Of a DNA stretch of 17,193 bases, positions 1 through 6,096 are shown piece after piece. This stretch comes from Gammaproteobacteria bacterium (lineage in GTDB: Bacteria > Pseudomonadota > Gammaproteobacteria > Pseudomonadales > Azotimanducaceae_A): positions 1 to 17,193 of the forward strand of contig JAPOON010000797.1 in NCBI GenBank assembly GCA_026713405.1, in the 5' to 3' direction. The number at the start of each line of letters is the position of its first letter. Position 1 is the first letter of the stretch. The notes below the pieces were generated by a model that did not search any database, was not told the DNA's origin, and saw nothing but the letters and a program-made list of their open reading frames with translations. The position numbers were made by a program, and so were the translations under genes.

Positions 1-103
1 GCCAGTTCAGCAGGTGTTCCATTGACCAGGATGTCAGCTGTCCAAACCAGCCTTCGGTGGTTTCGAGCCAGCCGCCGTCGTCTTCAGATTGGTAAAACTG
101 CAA
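1..103 (-). CDS. Possible 5' end of a truncated gene (unrecognised)
   Basis: Reading leftward from a TTG at 103 there is an open frame to the window edge of about 34 residues, rich in Trp, Glu and Asp (it contains SEDDGGWLETTEGWFGQL). A purine-rich stretch (GAGGCGG) lies about 9 nt before the TTG, and the frame begins about 28 nt after the stop of the TetR-like gene, as expected for a following operon member. The frame also stays open upstream of the TTG, and an in-frame ATG lies at 22. The stretch is too short to assign a family, and it could be non-coding. Confidence 0.35.
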   Translation of the reverse strand, partial: MQFYQSEDDGGWLETTEGWFGQLTSWSMEHLLNW

Positions 104-131
104 GTGGTTCCGCCTCGTGCGTCCGCGGAAC

Positions 132-800
132 TCAGTCGCCAGCGGGCAAATCCGGCTCCAGACCCGTCTGGATATCGAATCCGCCGATCTTGCGCAGCCC
201 CTCGTGGAGCAGCACGCGCGCGTGGTCCGGCGGCAACAGATCGCAGCAGCAGAACACGATCAGCCCGATTCCCAGCGCCGAGGCGGCGAGGCCGGCGTTA
301 TCCGCGCTCAGGCCTTTTGCCCGCTCGCAGGATTCGAATACGTTCGTCAGGTAGGCGACGACCGAAGTCGCCAACCCGTCCCGCAGTTCCTTGACGCTGG
401 GGTTGTGCAGGGACTGACCGATCAGCTCCGTGAATACCAGCCGTTCGTCGTGCGAGAAGACCTCGCCGGCGAAGGCGTAGTCTGACATCGTCTTGAACTG
501 CTCTTCCGCGGGTTGGCCCTGCAGGAGAGACACGCTGGCCATCAGGCGCTGGGCCAGATCGCGGTACAGTTCCTGCAGCACCGCATCCTTGCCCTGGAAG
601 TAATAGAAGACATGGCTGGGGGACATGCCGGCTTCCTGGGCGAGTTCGTTGAAGGAAGTGGCGGAGTAGCCTTGCCTGAGAATGCAACGACGCAACGCAT
701 CGAGTATTCGTGCGCGGCGTTCTGCGGCCTTCGGACCGTCGGTTCCTCCGGTGCCGCCGGATTTCTTGCTTGCGTGACTCAAACTGCTGTTCCCGGGCAA
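132..800 (-). CDS. TetR/AcrR-family transcriptional regulator
   Basis: This is a 222-residue one-component repressor-type protein, a normal length for the family. The N-terminal helix-turn-helix lies at about residues 28-75, with RARILDALRRCILRQGY, then SFNELAQEAGMS, then HVFYYFQGKDAVLQELY, the classic TetR_N pattern. The C-terminal ligand-binding part is helical and has a CCC run near residue 184. The reading frame opens just after an upstream TGA and contains no early ATG, so the likely start is the TTG at 800 (a second TTG lies 6 codons in). The start is therefore uncertain. The target is unknown; the adjacent amidohydrolase gene or the RiPP cluster are candidates by proximity only. Confidence 0.88.
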   Translation of the reverse strand: MPGNSSLSHASKKSGGTGGTDGPKAAERRARILDALRRCILRQGYSATSFNELAQEAGMSPSHVFYYFQGKDAVLQELYRDLAQRLMASVSLLQGQPAEEQFKTMSDYAFAGEVFSHDERLVFTELIGQSLHNPSVKELRDGLATSVVAYLTNVFESCERAKGLSADNAGLAASALGIGLIVFCCCDLLPPDHARVLLHEGLRKIGGFDIQTGLEPDLPAGD

Positions 801-947
801 TAACCGTGACGCTTTTCCGGCTCAGTTTAAACCAAATGCGGACCGACTTTCTAAGCGGGGCGGCGGCTTCGGGCGTGGAGACTCACGACAACGATCCTCG
901 GTCATCCAGCCATGGCAGGTCAGAGGAAACCCGCCCATGCACAGGGC
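801..947. other. Intergenic region upstream of the TetR-like gene
   Basis: This 147 nt gap lies between the TetR-like start and the amidohydrolase stop, both on the minus strand. It must contain the regulator's promoter unless the two genes are co-transcribed. I see no convincing -35/-10 pair or terminator hairpin. An AT-rich patch at 828-840 (gtttaaac) is the only notable feature. Confidence 0.5.
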
Positions 948-2084
948 TCAAGTCGCAGGAGCCGGCAAATTGAACAGTTGCTGCACATTGTCGCGCAGGA
1001 TGGCCTTGCGCTCGGCCTCCGACAGGTTGGCTGCGTGTTTCGCCAGGAGTTTCTGGGAATTGGGCCAGGTGGAATCGGGGTGCGGAAAGTCGTTGGCCCA
1101 AAGCAGCTGCTTGTAGTTCATCAGGTCCTTGGTCGCGAAAGCGACCCAGTCGTCCTGGAAAGTGGTGAAAACGTTGGAACGCAGGTATTCGCTCGGTACC
1201 TTCGAGAGCCCGTTGACGATGCCGTCGTCCGTCTCGTTGTAGGCCGCGTGATCCAGCCGGTATGCCCAATGCGGCATCCAGCCGGCATCCGCCTCGGCGC
1301 TGACCATCTTGAGGCCCGGGTGCCGCTCGAACACGCCTCCCAGCAGCATCGTGCCGATGACGTCCTGCACATCACGGATGACCCGCATGAAGTCGTTCAT
1401 GCGCTTGCCTCGGACCTGTTTCTTGAGCAACTTGGCCACGCTGCGCGGACCTCTCCCGGACAGAATGTGGAAGCAAACCGGCATCTTGAGATCGACGGCG
1501 CATTGCCACAGCGCGTCAAAGTCGGGGTGGTCATAGTCCTCGAAATGCGGGATCCCCGGCAGCATCATGCCGACAAAACCTCGTGCCCTGGCACGTTGAA
1601 AATCGTCGATGGCCGCATCGACCGAGCGCACGGAAGTCAGGCCCAGGCCGAATAGCCGCCCCGGCAGGCCGGCGCAGAACCCTTCCAGCCAGCGGTTGTA
1701 GGCCTCGATACAGGCATCCTTGTAGTCGATGTCTGCGTGGCTGACGACGATCAGGCCCACCGAGGGATAGATGATTTCGGCTGCGATGCCGTCGCGCTCC
1801 TGGTCGGCCAGTCGGTATTCGGGATCCCAGGCGCTACGCCTGCACGTCTCAAACGTTGCCTTGAGGATGTGGACCGTGCGCATCGACGGCAGCATCCCCG
1901 CGCCGTCGACCATGCCCACCGGAATGAGCGTTGTCAGGCCTTCGATCACGTAGACATGCCGGCCCAGGCCGTCCAGCTCGATTCGTGGCGCCCGATCGCG
2001 AAAGCCGGGGTCGATGTATTCGCTGAAACAGGCAGGCGGCTCCAGCACATGCGAGTCGGCAGAGATCGCGCCTTCGAAGAACAT
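948..2084 (-). CDS. Amidohydrolase family 2 (TIM-barrel metal-dependent hydrolase)
   Basis: The product is 378 residues from the ATG at 2084, which is preceded by a strong AAGGGAGGA ribosome binding site about 6 nt away. The frame extends to a TTG at 2138, but that start lacks such a site. Amidohydrolase_2 (PF04909) features are visible. The N-terminal metal motif has the variant DSH form (SADSHVLEPP, residues 8-17) instead of HxH. A central SVGLIVVSHADIDYKDACIEAYN segment precedes barrel strands ending in CFHI, and a late WANDFPHPDSTWPNS carries the catalytic Asp. Members include decarboxylases and hydrolases of aromatic or lactone substrates; the substrate here cannot be read. It follows the outer-membrane barrel gene on the same strand but has its own predicted promoter. 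Confidence 0.9.
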   Translation of the reverse strand: MFFEGAISADSHVLEPPACFSEYIDPGFRDRAPRIELDGLGRHVYVIEGLTTLIPVGMVDGAGMLPSMRTVHILKATFETCRRSAWDPEYRLADQERDGIAAEIIYPSVGLIVVSHADIDYKDACIEAYNRWLEGFCAGLPGRLFGLGLTSVRSVDAAIDDFQRARARGFVGMMLPGIPHFEDYDHPDFDALWQCAVDLKMPVCFHILSGRGPRSVAKLLKKQVRGKRMNDFMRVIRDVQDVIGTMLLGGVFERHPGLKMVSAEADAGWMPHWAYRLDHAAYNETDDGIVNGLSKVPSEYLRSNVFTTFQDDWVAFATKDLMNYKQLLWANDFPHPDSTWPNSQKLLAKHAANLSEAERKAILRDNVQQLFNLPAPAT

Positions 2085-2144
2085 CAATTTTCCTCCCTTG
2101 GGGGACGTTGTGCGCAACAACCGAATGAATCCGGACAATGTTGA

Positions 2145-2173
2145 AGAATAGGTTTTGCCCGATGATTTAACAA
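2145..2173 (-). promoter_or_regulatory. Candidate sigma70 promoter for the amidohydrolase gene
   Basis: On the minus strand, TTGTTA (2168-2173) and TATTCT (2145-2150) are separated by 17 nt, a good match to a housekeeping promoter. This would give a leader of about 55 nt before the ATG at 2084. An imperfect inverted repeat (ttgtgcgcaacaa, 2109-2121) lies just downstream of the predicted transcription start and could be an operator. Assigned by pattern only. Confidence 0.45.
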
Positions 2174-2198
2174 TCGTTTGCCCAAGCCATGGACAGCA

Positions 2199-3449
2199 TC
2201 AGAAGCTGTAAGTGAAATCCACGCCCAGGAAGCTGTCGCGGCGTCCGTCCCAGGTCAGATCCTCCGGGTCCGAGCTCAAGTTCACGATCGCTTCCAAGCG
2301 CATGGTCCAGCCGTCCGAAAGTCGGCGTTTCAGTTCCAGGTTCAGCGCGCGGTATTCGTGGCTCAAGTCACCAAGAATGCCTGCGACCAGCTCGGTGCCC
2401 TGCACATCGTTGAAAGCGAGGAAGCCGGCGATAAACAGGTCGTTCGCCCAGACGCTCGCGGCACGGCGCCCGCGGTCATCGTAGAGCCACTCCCCGAGCA
2501 GGGTCAGGTCCGCCGATGAACCGAACAGGCCGTATAGCGTGCTTTCCGCGCCGAATATAAAGGCGCGGTAGCCCTCCTCCTCGCCCAGGAGATTGCGCGT
2601 ACCGGTGCGGTGAATGGCTTCCATCTTGTACAGCACGGGGCCGGTCGTGAGCTGTGCATCGACGCCGAACTGGCGGATCTGCTCGTAGTACGGGATCAAG
2701 TCCCCCTCGATTCCGGGCAACGGCACCGGTTGCGGACTGACGAGAAACGAGGGTTCGCGGCTGGTTCCGATGAAGGCGCTCAGGCCGAAATCGAGCGGGC
2801 CCATCGTATTGCTGTAGCGAAACGCAACGTCCACATGGCGCTCTTCGGCGCCGCTCTCGTAGAGAGCCTCCTTCTCGATCGGGAGGCCCGCCCGGAGGCG
2901 CCCGGACTGCCCGGGAAAGGTGCGCTTGCGATGATAGGGCAGCAGGAAGGACTCAGCGATGCCCCAGTCGCCGGCAATCGTCAGGTGTGCCATGGGCTGG
3001 CCCAGCTTGGGCCGGTTGCGCGGATGCTCGACGAGGTCGAGCTGGTTGACGATGTCCACGAGGTTGTGCAGCTCTGCCACTCCCCAGAAAACGCGGTCGA
3101 GTCCCAGCCGCAGCTCCCAGGCATTGTCGCCCCAGTCTCCGTACATCAGCAGGTAGGCCTCGCGCAGGTCCGCGTGCGTCCGCCTTGAGTCGGCGGTGTC
3201 GTATCGATAAAGCGGCGTAAGGGTGAAGCTAGTTGTCGGCCCGACTTCGCCGTAAAGTGTCGGCTCGACCACAACCCCGCCGGTGCCTGAACGCTGACCG
3301 GGGAACGCCGGCGATTGCGGGTACCATCGCGCCTGCAGGCTCAGATCACCCGAAATATCAAGAGACTGCGCCCCCGCGCCGGCGGCGGCGGCCATGAGCA
3401 CTGGCGCGCAAATTGCGCCAAGGGCCGCAATTGCGCCGACGGGTCGCAT
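2199..3449 (-). CDS. Outer-membrane beta-barrel protein (DUF1302-like porin)
   Basis: The product is 416 residues from the ATG at 3449. That start overlaps the stop of the upstream gene as TGATG, implying translational coupling. The start is followed by a clear signal peptide (MRPVGAIAALGAICAPVLM, then AAAAGAGAQS). The mature part alternates polar and aromatic residues in many amphipathic strands (for example FTLTPLYRYDTADSRRTHADLREAYLL split over two strands) and ends in FTYSF, the terminal Phe typical of BAM substrates. Proteins of this kind often sit beside LolA-like periplasmic proteins and RND exporters in proteobacteria; no RND gene is present here. Cargo is unknown. The pair shares a repeated upstream element with the RiPP genes, so a link to product passage or self-protection is possible (inference). 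Confidence 0.8.
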   Translation of the reverse strand: MRPVGAIAALGAICAPVLMAAAAGAGAQSLDISGDLSLQARWYPQSPAFPGQRSGTGGVVVEPTLYGEVGPTTSFTLTPLYRYDTADSRRTHADLREAYLLMYGDWGDNAWELRLGLDRVFWGVAELHNLVDIVNQLDLVEHPRNRPKLGQPMAHLTIAGDWGIAESFLLPYHRKRTFPGQSGRLRAGLPIEKEALYESGAEERHVDVAFRYSNTMGPLDFGLSAFIGTSREPSFLVSPQPVPLPGIEGDLIPYYEQIRQFGVDAQLTTGPVLYKMEAIHRTGTRNLLGEEEGYRAFIFGAESTLYGLFGSSADLTLLGEWLYDDRGRRAASVWANDLFIAGFLAFNDVQGTELVAGILGDLSHEYRALNLELKRRLSDGWTMRLEAIVNLSSDPEDLTWDGRRDSFLGVDFTYSF

Positions 3450-4321
3450 CAGCGCACGCGTCGAAGTGCCGTTTGGGTGAATTCCCTGTCGTCGAGATTC
3501 GTGCGGAACTGAAAGTCCGCCCAGTGCAGTGTCGTGCTCCCGCCGGTCAGGTGATTCACCATCGTCTGTTCTCCTGCCCGCCAGTACCGATCCAGGTATT
3601 GCCGATAATTGGAGATAGTGAGTGTCTTCAGGTGCGAGCCGCCCCGGTCGTAGAGTTTCAGCTTCCAGGGTCGAAGTTCGGCTGTGTCCTGCCAGACAAC
3701 CTTGCGGCTGTAACCGGATTTCTCGTCCAGGGGGAATTGCTCGGTCACCGTACAACTGAGTTCACCGCAGGGCTCGTCGCGAAGATATCTGTAGGTGTAC
3801 TCCTCCACCTCCGCAGAGGTCATGTCTTCGAACGAAACCTCGCTTCCCATGAACGATCCTGCACGCTTCGCAGCGCTGATGCGCTTCACCCTTTTCAGGG
3901 CCGGGAGATACAGCCACTGGTCGTCCTGGGTGTTGATGTGAGCGTGGGTCAGGAGCGCGGTGCCCTGTACGTCTCGCGGCTGATCGAACACGAACAGGCT
4001 CTTATCGCCATCCCCGGATGCCTCCAGCACCTTGAAGCGCATCTGGCGGACGCTCTCGCGGCCTTGCCGGTCACGCAGCACCATCGTCAGTCCGGCCGTG
4101 AAATCGCCAAAGCCGTCGCTCCTGGCGCTTGATTCACGCGCAATCCGCAGGCCTTTCTCCTCCGGCGTTTCTTCCTGGGCAAGCGCATCTGCATTGGGCA
4201 GGCAAGAGCATACCAGCGCCAGAACCATGAGATTGAACGAAGCACCCTGGGAGCATGGGAAACGCTGCGCGCGGCCTCGCCAGCAAGAACGCTCTTCGGC
4301 GTTCTCGTGGCCGGGGAACAT
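3449..4321 (-). CDS. Outer-membrane lipoprotein-sorting (LolA-like) periplasmic protein
   Basis: The frame is open from 4411 to 3449. I prefer the ATG at 4321 (290 residues) because the ATG at 4228 leaves a signal peptide with no basic n-region, whereas the longer form supplies Arg residues before MVLALVCSCLPNADALA. The body matches the LolA_like family PF17131: DGFGDFTAGLTMVLRDRQG, then KSLFVFDQPRDVQGTALLTH, then DDQWLYLPALKRVKRISAAKRAG and SFMGSEVSFEDMTSAEVEEY, the family's hallmark central motifs. Homologues act in the periplasm, probably binding lipids or hydrophobic cargo, and typically partner RND pumps and barrel proteins. The downstream barrel gene overlaps by one base. The upstream repeated element ends 16 nt before the chosen start, similar to its spacing at the other two sites. 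Confidence 0.85.
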   Translation of the reverse strand: MFPGHENAEERSCWRGRAQRFPCSQGASFNLMVLALVCSCLPNADALAQEETPEEKGLRIARESSARSDGFGDFTAGLTMVLRDRQGRESVRQMRFKVLEASGDGDKSLFVFDQPRDVQGTALLTHAHINTQDDQWLYLPALKRVKRISAAKRAGSFMGSEVSFEDMTSAEVEEYTYRYLRDEPCGELSCTVTEQFPLDEKSGYSRKVVWQDTAELRPWKLKLYDRGGSHLKTLTISNYRQYLDRYWRAGEQTMVNHLTGGSTTLHWADFQFRTNLDDREFTQTALRRVR

Positions 4322-4337
4322 CCGCGCAGGTCCGGCA

Positions 4338-4423
4338 CTCTTATTCGCGGATAAGGTTGTCAAATGAGTCAAGTTCCCCCCGAACGCTGTTTTCCCGTCC
4401 GGCTGGGGCATAGCCCCGTCAGT
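4338..4423 (-). repeat. Upstream element, copy A (86 nt), before the LolA-like gene
   Basis: Read on the minus strand, this segment starts ACTGACGGGGCTATGCCCCA, contains CCAGCCGGACGGG, then 34 nt from the start of CCAGCC comes TTGACTCATTTGACAAC, and it ends CCGCGAATAAGAG. Two further copies lie at 10956-11042 and 8422-8508 with the same order and nearly the same spacing. Copy A carries possible hairpins GGGGC-TAT-GCCCC and CTTAT-CCGCGA-ATAAG. It ends 16 nt before the chosen ATG. It may be an operator, a promoter module or a structured leader RNA; no standard -35/-10 pair is evident. Confidence 0.75.
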
Positions 4424-4521
4424 GATGGAAAGGCGACATTCTAACTCGATTCCCGAAAAGCCCGGAGGAGCGGGCCAGTGGAATCATCGGGAACGCTCAC
4501 AATCATTTTGTTTGGTACAAT

Positions 4522-4551
4522 TTGTGGTTGTATTTTATTAAAACTTATATT
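4522..4551 (+). promoter_or_regulatory. Candidate promoter of the precursor gene in an AT-rich patch
   Basis: The stretch 4498-4560 is strikingly AT-rich in an otherwise GC-rich window. TTGTGG (4522-4527) and TATATT (4546-4551) are separated by 18 nt. An alternative pair is TTGGTA at 4512 with TTATTA at 4535-4540. The exact start is uncertain, but a dedicated strong promoter for the structural peptide gene is likely. Confidence 0.5.
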
Positions 4552-4560
4552 ATCTTCAAA

Positions 4561-4572
4561 TCACGGTCGTGA
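4561..4572. promoter_or_regulatory. Inverted repeat TCACG-gt-CGTGA, possible operator
   Basis: A 5-bp dyad with a 2-nt centre lies about 10 nt after the candidate -10 box and 28 nt before the precursor ATG, a position where repressor binding would block transcription. Short dyads occur by chance, so this is tentative. Confidence 0.3.
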
Positions 4573-4600
4573 TCCGCCACATTGGTAGAAGGAGATAGCC

Positions 4601-4852
4601 ATGCGAACTGGCGATGAAATGCAGCAGCATATCGTTGAGAAGGCCGCCTTGGACGAGGCATTCAGGGAAGCGCTTCTCTCGGATCCGAGAAACACCATCA
4701 GTCAGGAATTGGGCATCACGATTCCCGACTCGATGAACATCCAGATCCACGAGAGCGACATGCAGACGGTGCACTTGGCGCTGCCGCCGGCTCCGAACAT
4801 GAGCGAGGAGCAACTCGAAGCCATATCAGCAGGCCTTTGCTGCTGCTGGTAA
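4601..4852 (+). CDS. NHLP-leader RiPP precursor peptide with LCCCW core
   Basis: The product is an 83-residue peptide. AAGGAGA (4589-4595) lies 5 nt before the ATG, the best ribosome binding site in the window. The nitrile-hydratase-alpha-like leader runs from about residue 7 to Gly78: FREALLSDPRNTISQELGIT, then NIQIHESDMQTVHLALPP, then MSEEQLEAISAG. The core would be Leu79-Cys80-Cys81-Cys82-Trp83, ending at the stop. Known NHLP precursors are cleaved after a Gly-containing site by the C39 peptidase of the matching exporter. The divergent YcaO gene group and the exporters on this window fit that. The three adjacent Cys are natural substrates for azoline formation. It is transcribed alone on the plus strand, followed by a strong terminator. 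Confidence 0.95.
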   Translation: MRTGDEMQQHIVEKAALDEAFREALLSDPRNTISQELGITIPDSMNIQIHESDMQTVHLALPPAPNMSEEQLEAISAGLCCCW

Positions 4853-4909
4853 ACCGGCTGCCGGTCAGAATGCGGAACATCCTGCATTTGCCGACAGATT
4901 GATCCGATC

Positions 4910-4950
4910 CCCGCCGCCCTGCCTTTGCTGGTTGGGCGGCGGGTTTGCAT
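4910..4950 (+). terminator. Rho-independent terminator after the precursor gene
   Basis: A perfect 10-bp GC stem (CCCGCCGCCC at 4910-4919, GGGCGGCGGG at 4934-4943) with a 14-nt loop is followed by TTTGCATTT. It lies 57 nt after the precursor stop. The short interrupted T tract is on the plus side, so it acts mainly for the precursor transcript. It also separates that transcript from the convergent gene ending at 4969. Confidence 0.85.
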
Positions 4951-4968
4951 TTCCGTGTCAGGCCAACC

Positions 4969-6087
4969 TCAGAATGAGACTGCCCCGGAAAGGACCATGA
5001 ACACGTAGCCCTTGGCTTTTTGAAGCTGGTTTTCGGAAATGACCAGCTTGATGTGGTGGATGCCACGCAGCAGCAGATAGCGGCCGGACTTCGCAAAAAG
5101 CGGTGCCGGTTTCGAAACCCAGCCGGCAAGGGCGCCCAGCTTCTCTGGAACAACCAGATCCTCATGTCCCAGGGCTTTCAGTAACGGATCCCAATCGTTC
5201 AGTCCGTCGAGCCAGTAACGTGAATCGTTTGTATATCTCTGCTTGACGATGAGCGCCAGGCCGAGGGTCGGGCCGAGACCGTCTTCCCGCACGTCGAGAT
5301 ACACCCCGGTTCTGAGAACGTTCACGCATGCTTCGAAGCGGGAAAGCACGGAGTCGACAGCCTGAATCCGCCCCGGCCAACCCGTTTCTTCAAGAAAGGC
5401 ATAAATTTCCCGCCGGGCTCTGAAGCCCATGACCGCCAGGCGAATTGCGGTTGAGCGAGACGGGAATACGCCGAACGCATCCAGGTGGGTATCTTGCGGC
5501 TGCGCCAGGTAAATTCGTTCGACATGCTTTCCCTGGGCGTCGTTCCTCTGCCAGCCGACGCAGGAGACGATCGCGTCAACCACCGTACGGACATCGTTCA
5601 CCTGTCCGGCGGCACCGATGATCGGGCGCTCACCGGGCCGCACGAACATTCCCGGATGTGGGTATTCTCCATCCGGCGCCGAGCCGATGTCATGTTCCAG
5701 CATCATCTTGTGGCCCACGACTTCACGCAGAGGCGATGGCTCCGCATCCATTTGTTCGAACAGCCGCGTAATCGCTTTCGCGGTCTCGTCTGTCTCGTCG
5801 GAATACGCGCGATCCCGGAAAAATGCCGCCGTTCGGGTTCCGCTCGCCAGCGAGACCCCGAAATCCGCTTTCGGGCCGGGTTCGTGCAGCGGCAGTTCAA
5901 AGCCGAAAGGCAGGGAAGCGATGACGGCCGGAAATTTGTCGGCGCACTCCAGGATGCGCTCCCACTGGTGATCTCCGATCAGGATCGGCGAAATCTTGTT
6001 GCGAAAGTTCGCCAGGAGTTCACCCATGGTGCCGCCCTCCCGGGCGAGAAGGTCCTGGGTAAGAGCGACTGCCCGGTCAGTGTTCAT
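4969..6087 (-). CDS. Unrecognised cluster protein (372 residues)
   Basis: The ATG at 6087 follows the YcaO stop by 9 nt, and the gap itself carries GGAGG, so the two are tightly co-transcribed. The protein is soluble, with no signal peptide or membrane segment. Its first 30 residues are helical; the middle has GEYPHPGMFVRPGERPIIGA and FPSRSTAIRLAVMGFRARRE; a region near 255-300 has LRTGVYLDVREDGLGPTLGL; the C-terminus has LLLRGIHHIKLVI and KAKGYVFMVLSG. The LxLDV and GIHHIKLVI segments look like beta strands of a folded enzyme or binding domain, but I cannot place it in a family. It is not a SagB-type FMN dehydrogenase: I see none of the nitroreductase motifs. By position it is a candidate modification or scaffold protein for the LCCCW peptide. 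Confidence 0.85.
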   Translation of the reverse strand: MNTDRAVALTQDLLAREGGTMGELLANFRNKISPILIGDHQWERILECADKFPAVIASLPFGFELPLHEPGPKADFGVSLASGTRTAAFFRDRAYSDETDETAKAITRLFEQMDAEPSPLREVVGHKMMLEHDIGSAPDGEYPHPGMFVRPGERPIIGAAGQVNDVRTVVDAIVSCVGWQRNDAQGKHVERIYLAQPQDTHLDAFGVFPSRSTAIRLAVMGFRARREIYAFLEETGWPGRIQAVDSVLSRFEACVNVLRTGVYLDVREDGLGPTLGLALIVKQRYTNDSRYWLDGLNDWDPLLKALGHEDLVVPEKLGALAGWVSKPAPLFAKSGRYLLLRGIHHIKLVISENQLQKAKGYVFMVLSGAVSF

Positions 6088-6096
6088 GTTGCCTCC

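Noticed and set aside
2108..2133. A fourth copy of the upstream element before the amidohydrolase gene
   Set aside because: Only about 11 bases (GATTCATTCGG) resemble the TTGATTCATTTGG core, and the CCAGCC part and the CCGCGA end are missing, so chance similarity is likely.
4910..4943. CRISPR or small repeat array near the precursor
   Set aside because: The inverted GC arms form a single terminator hairpin. No regularly spaced direct repeats exist here or elsewhere in the window.
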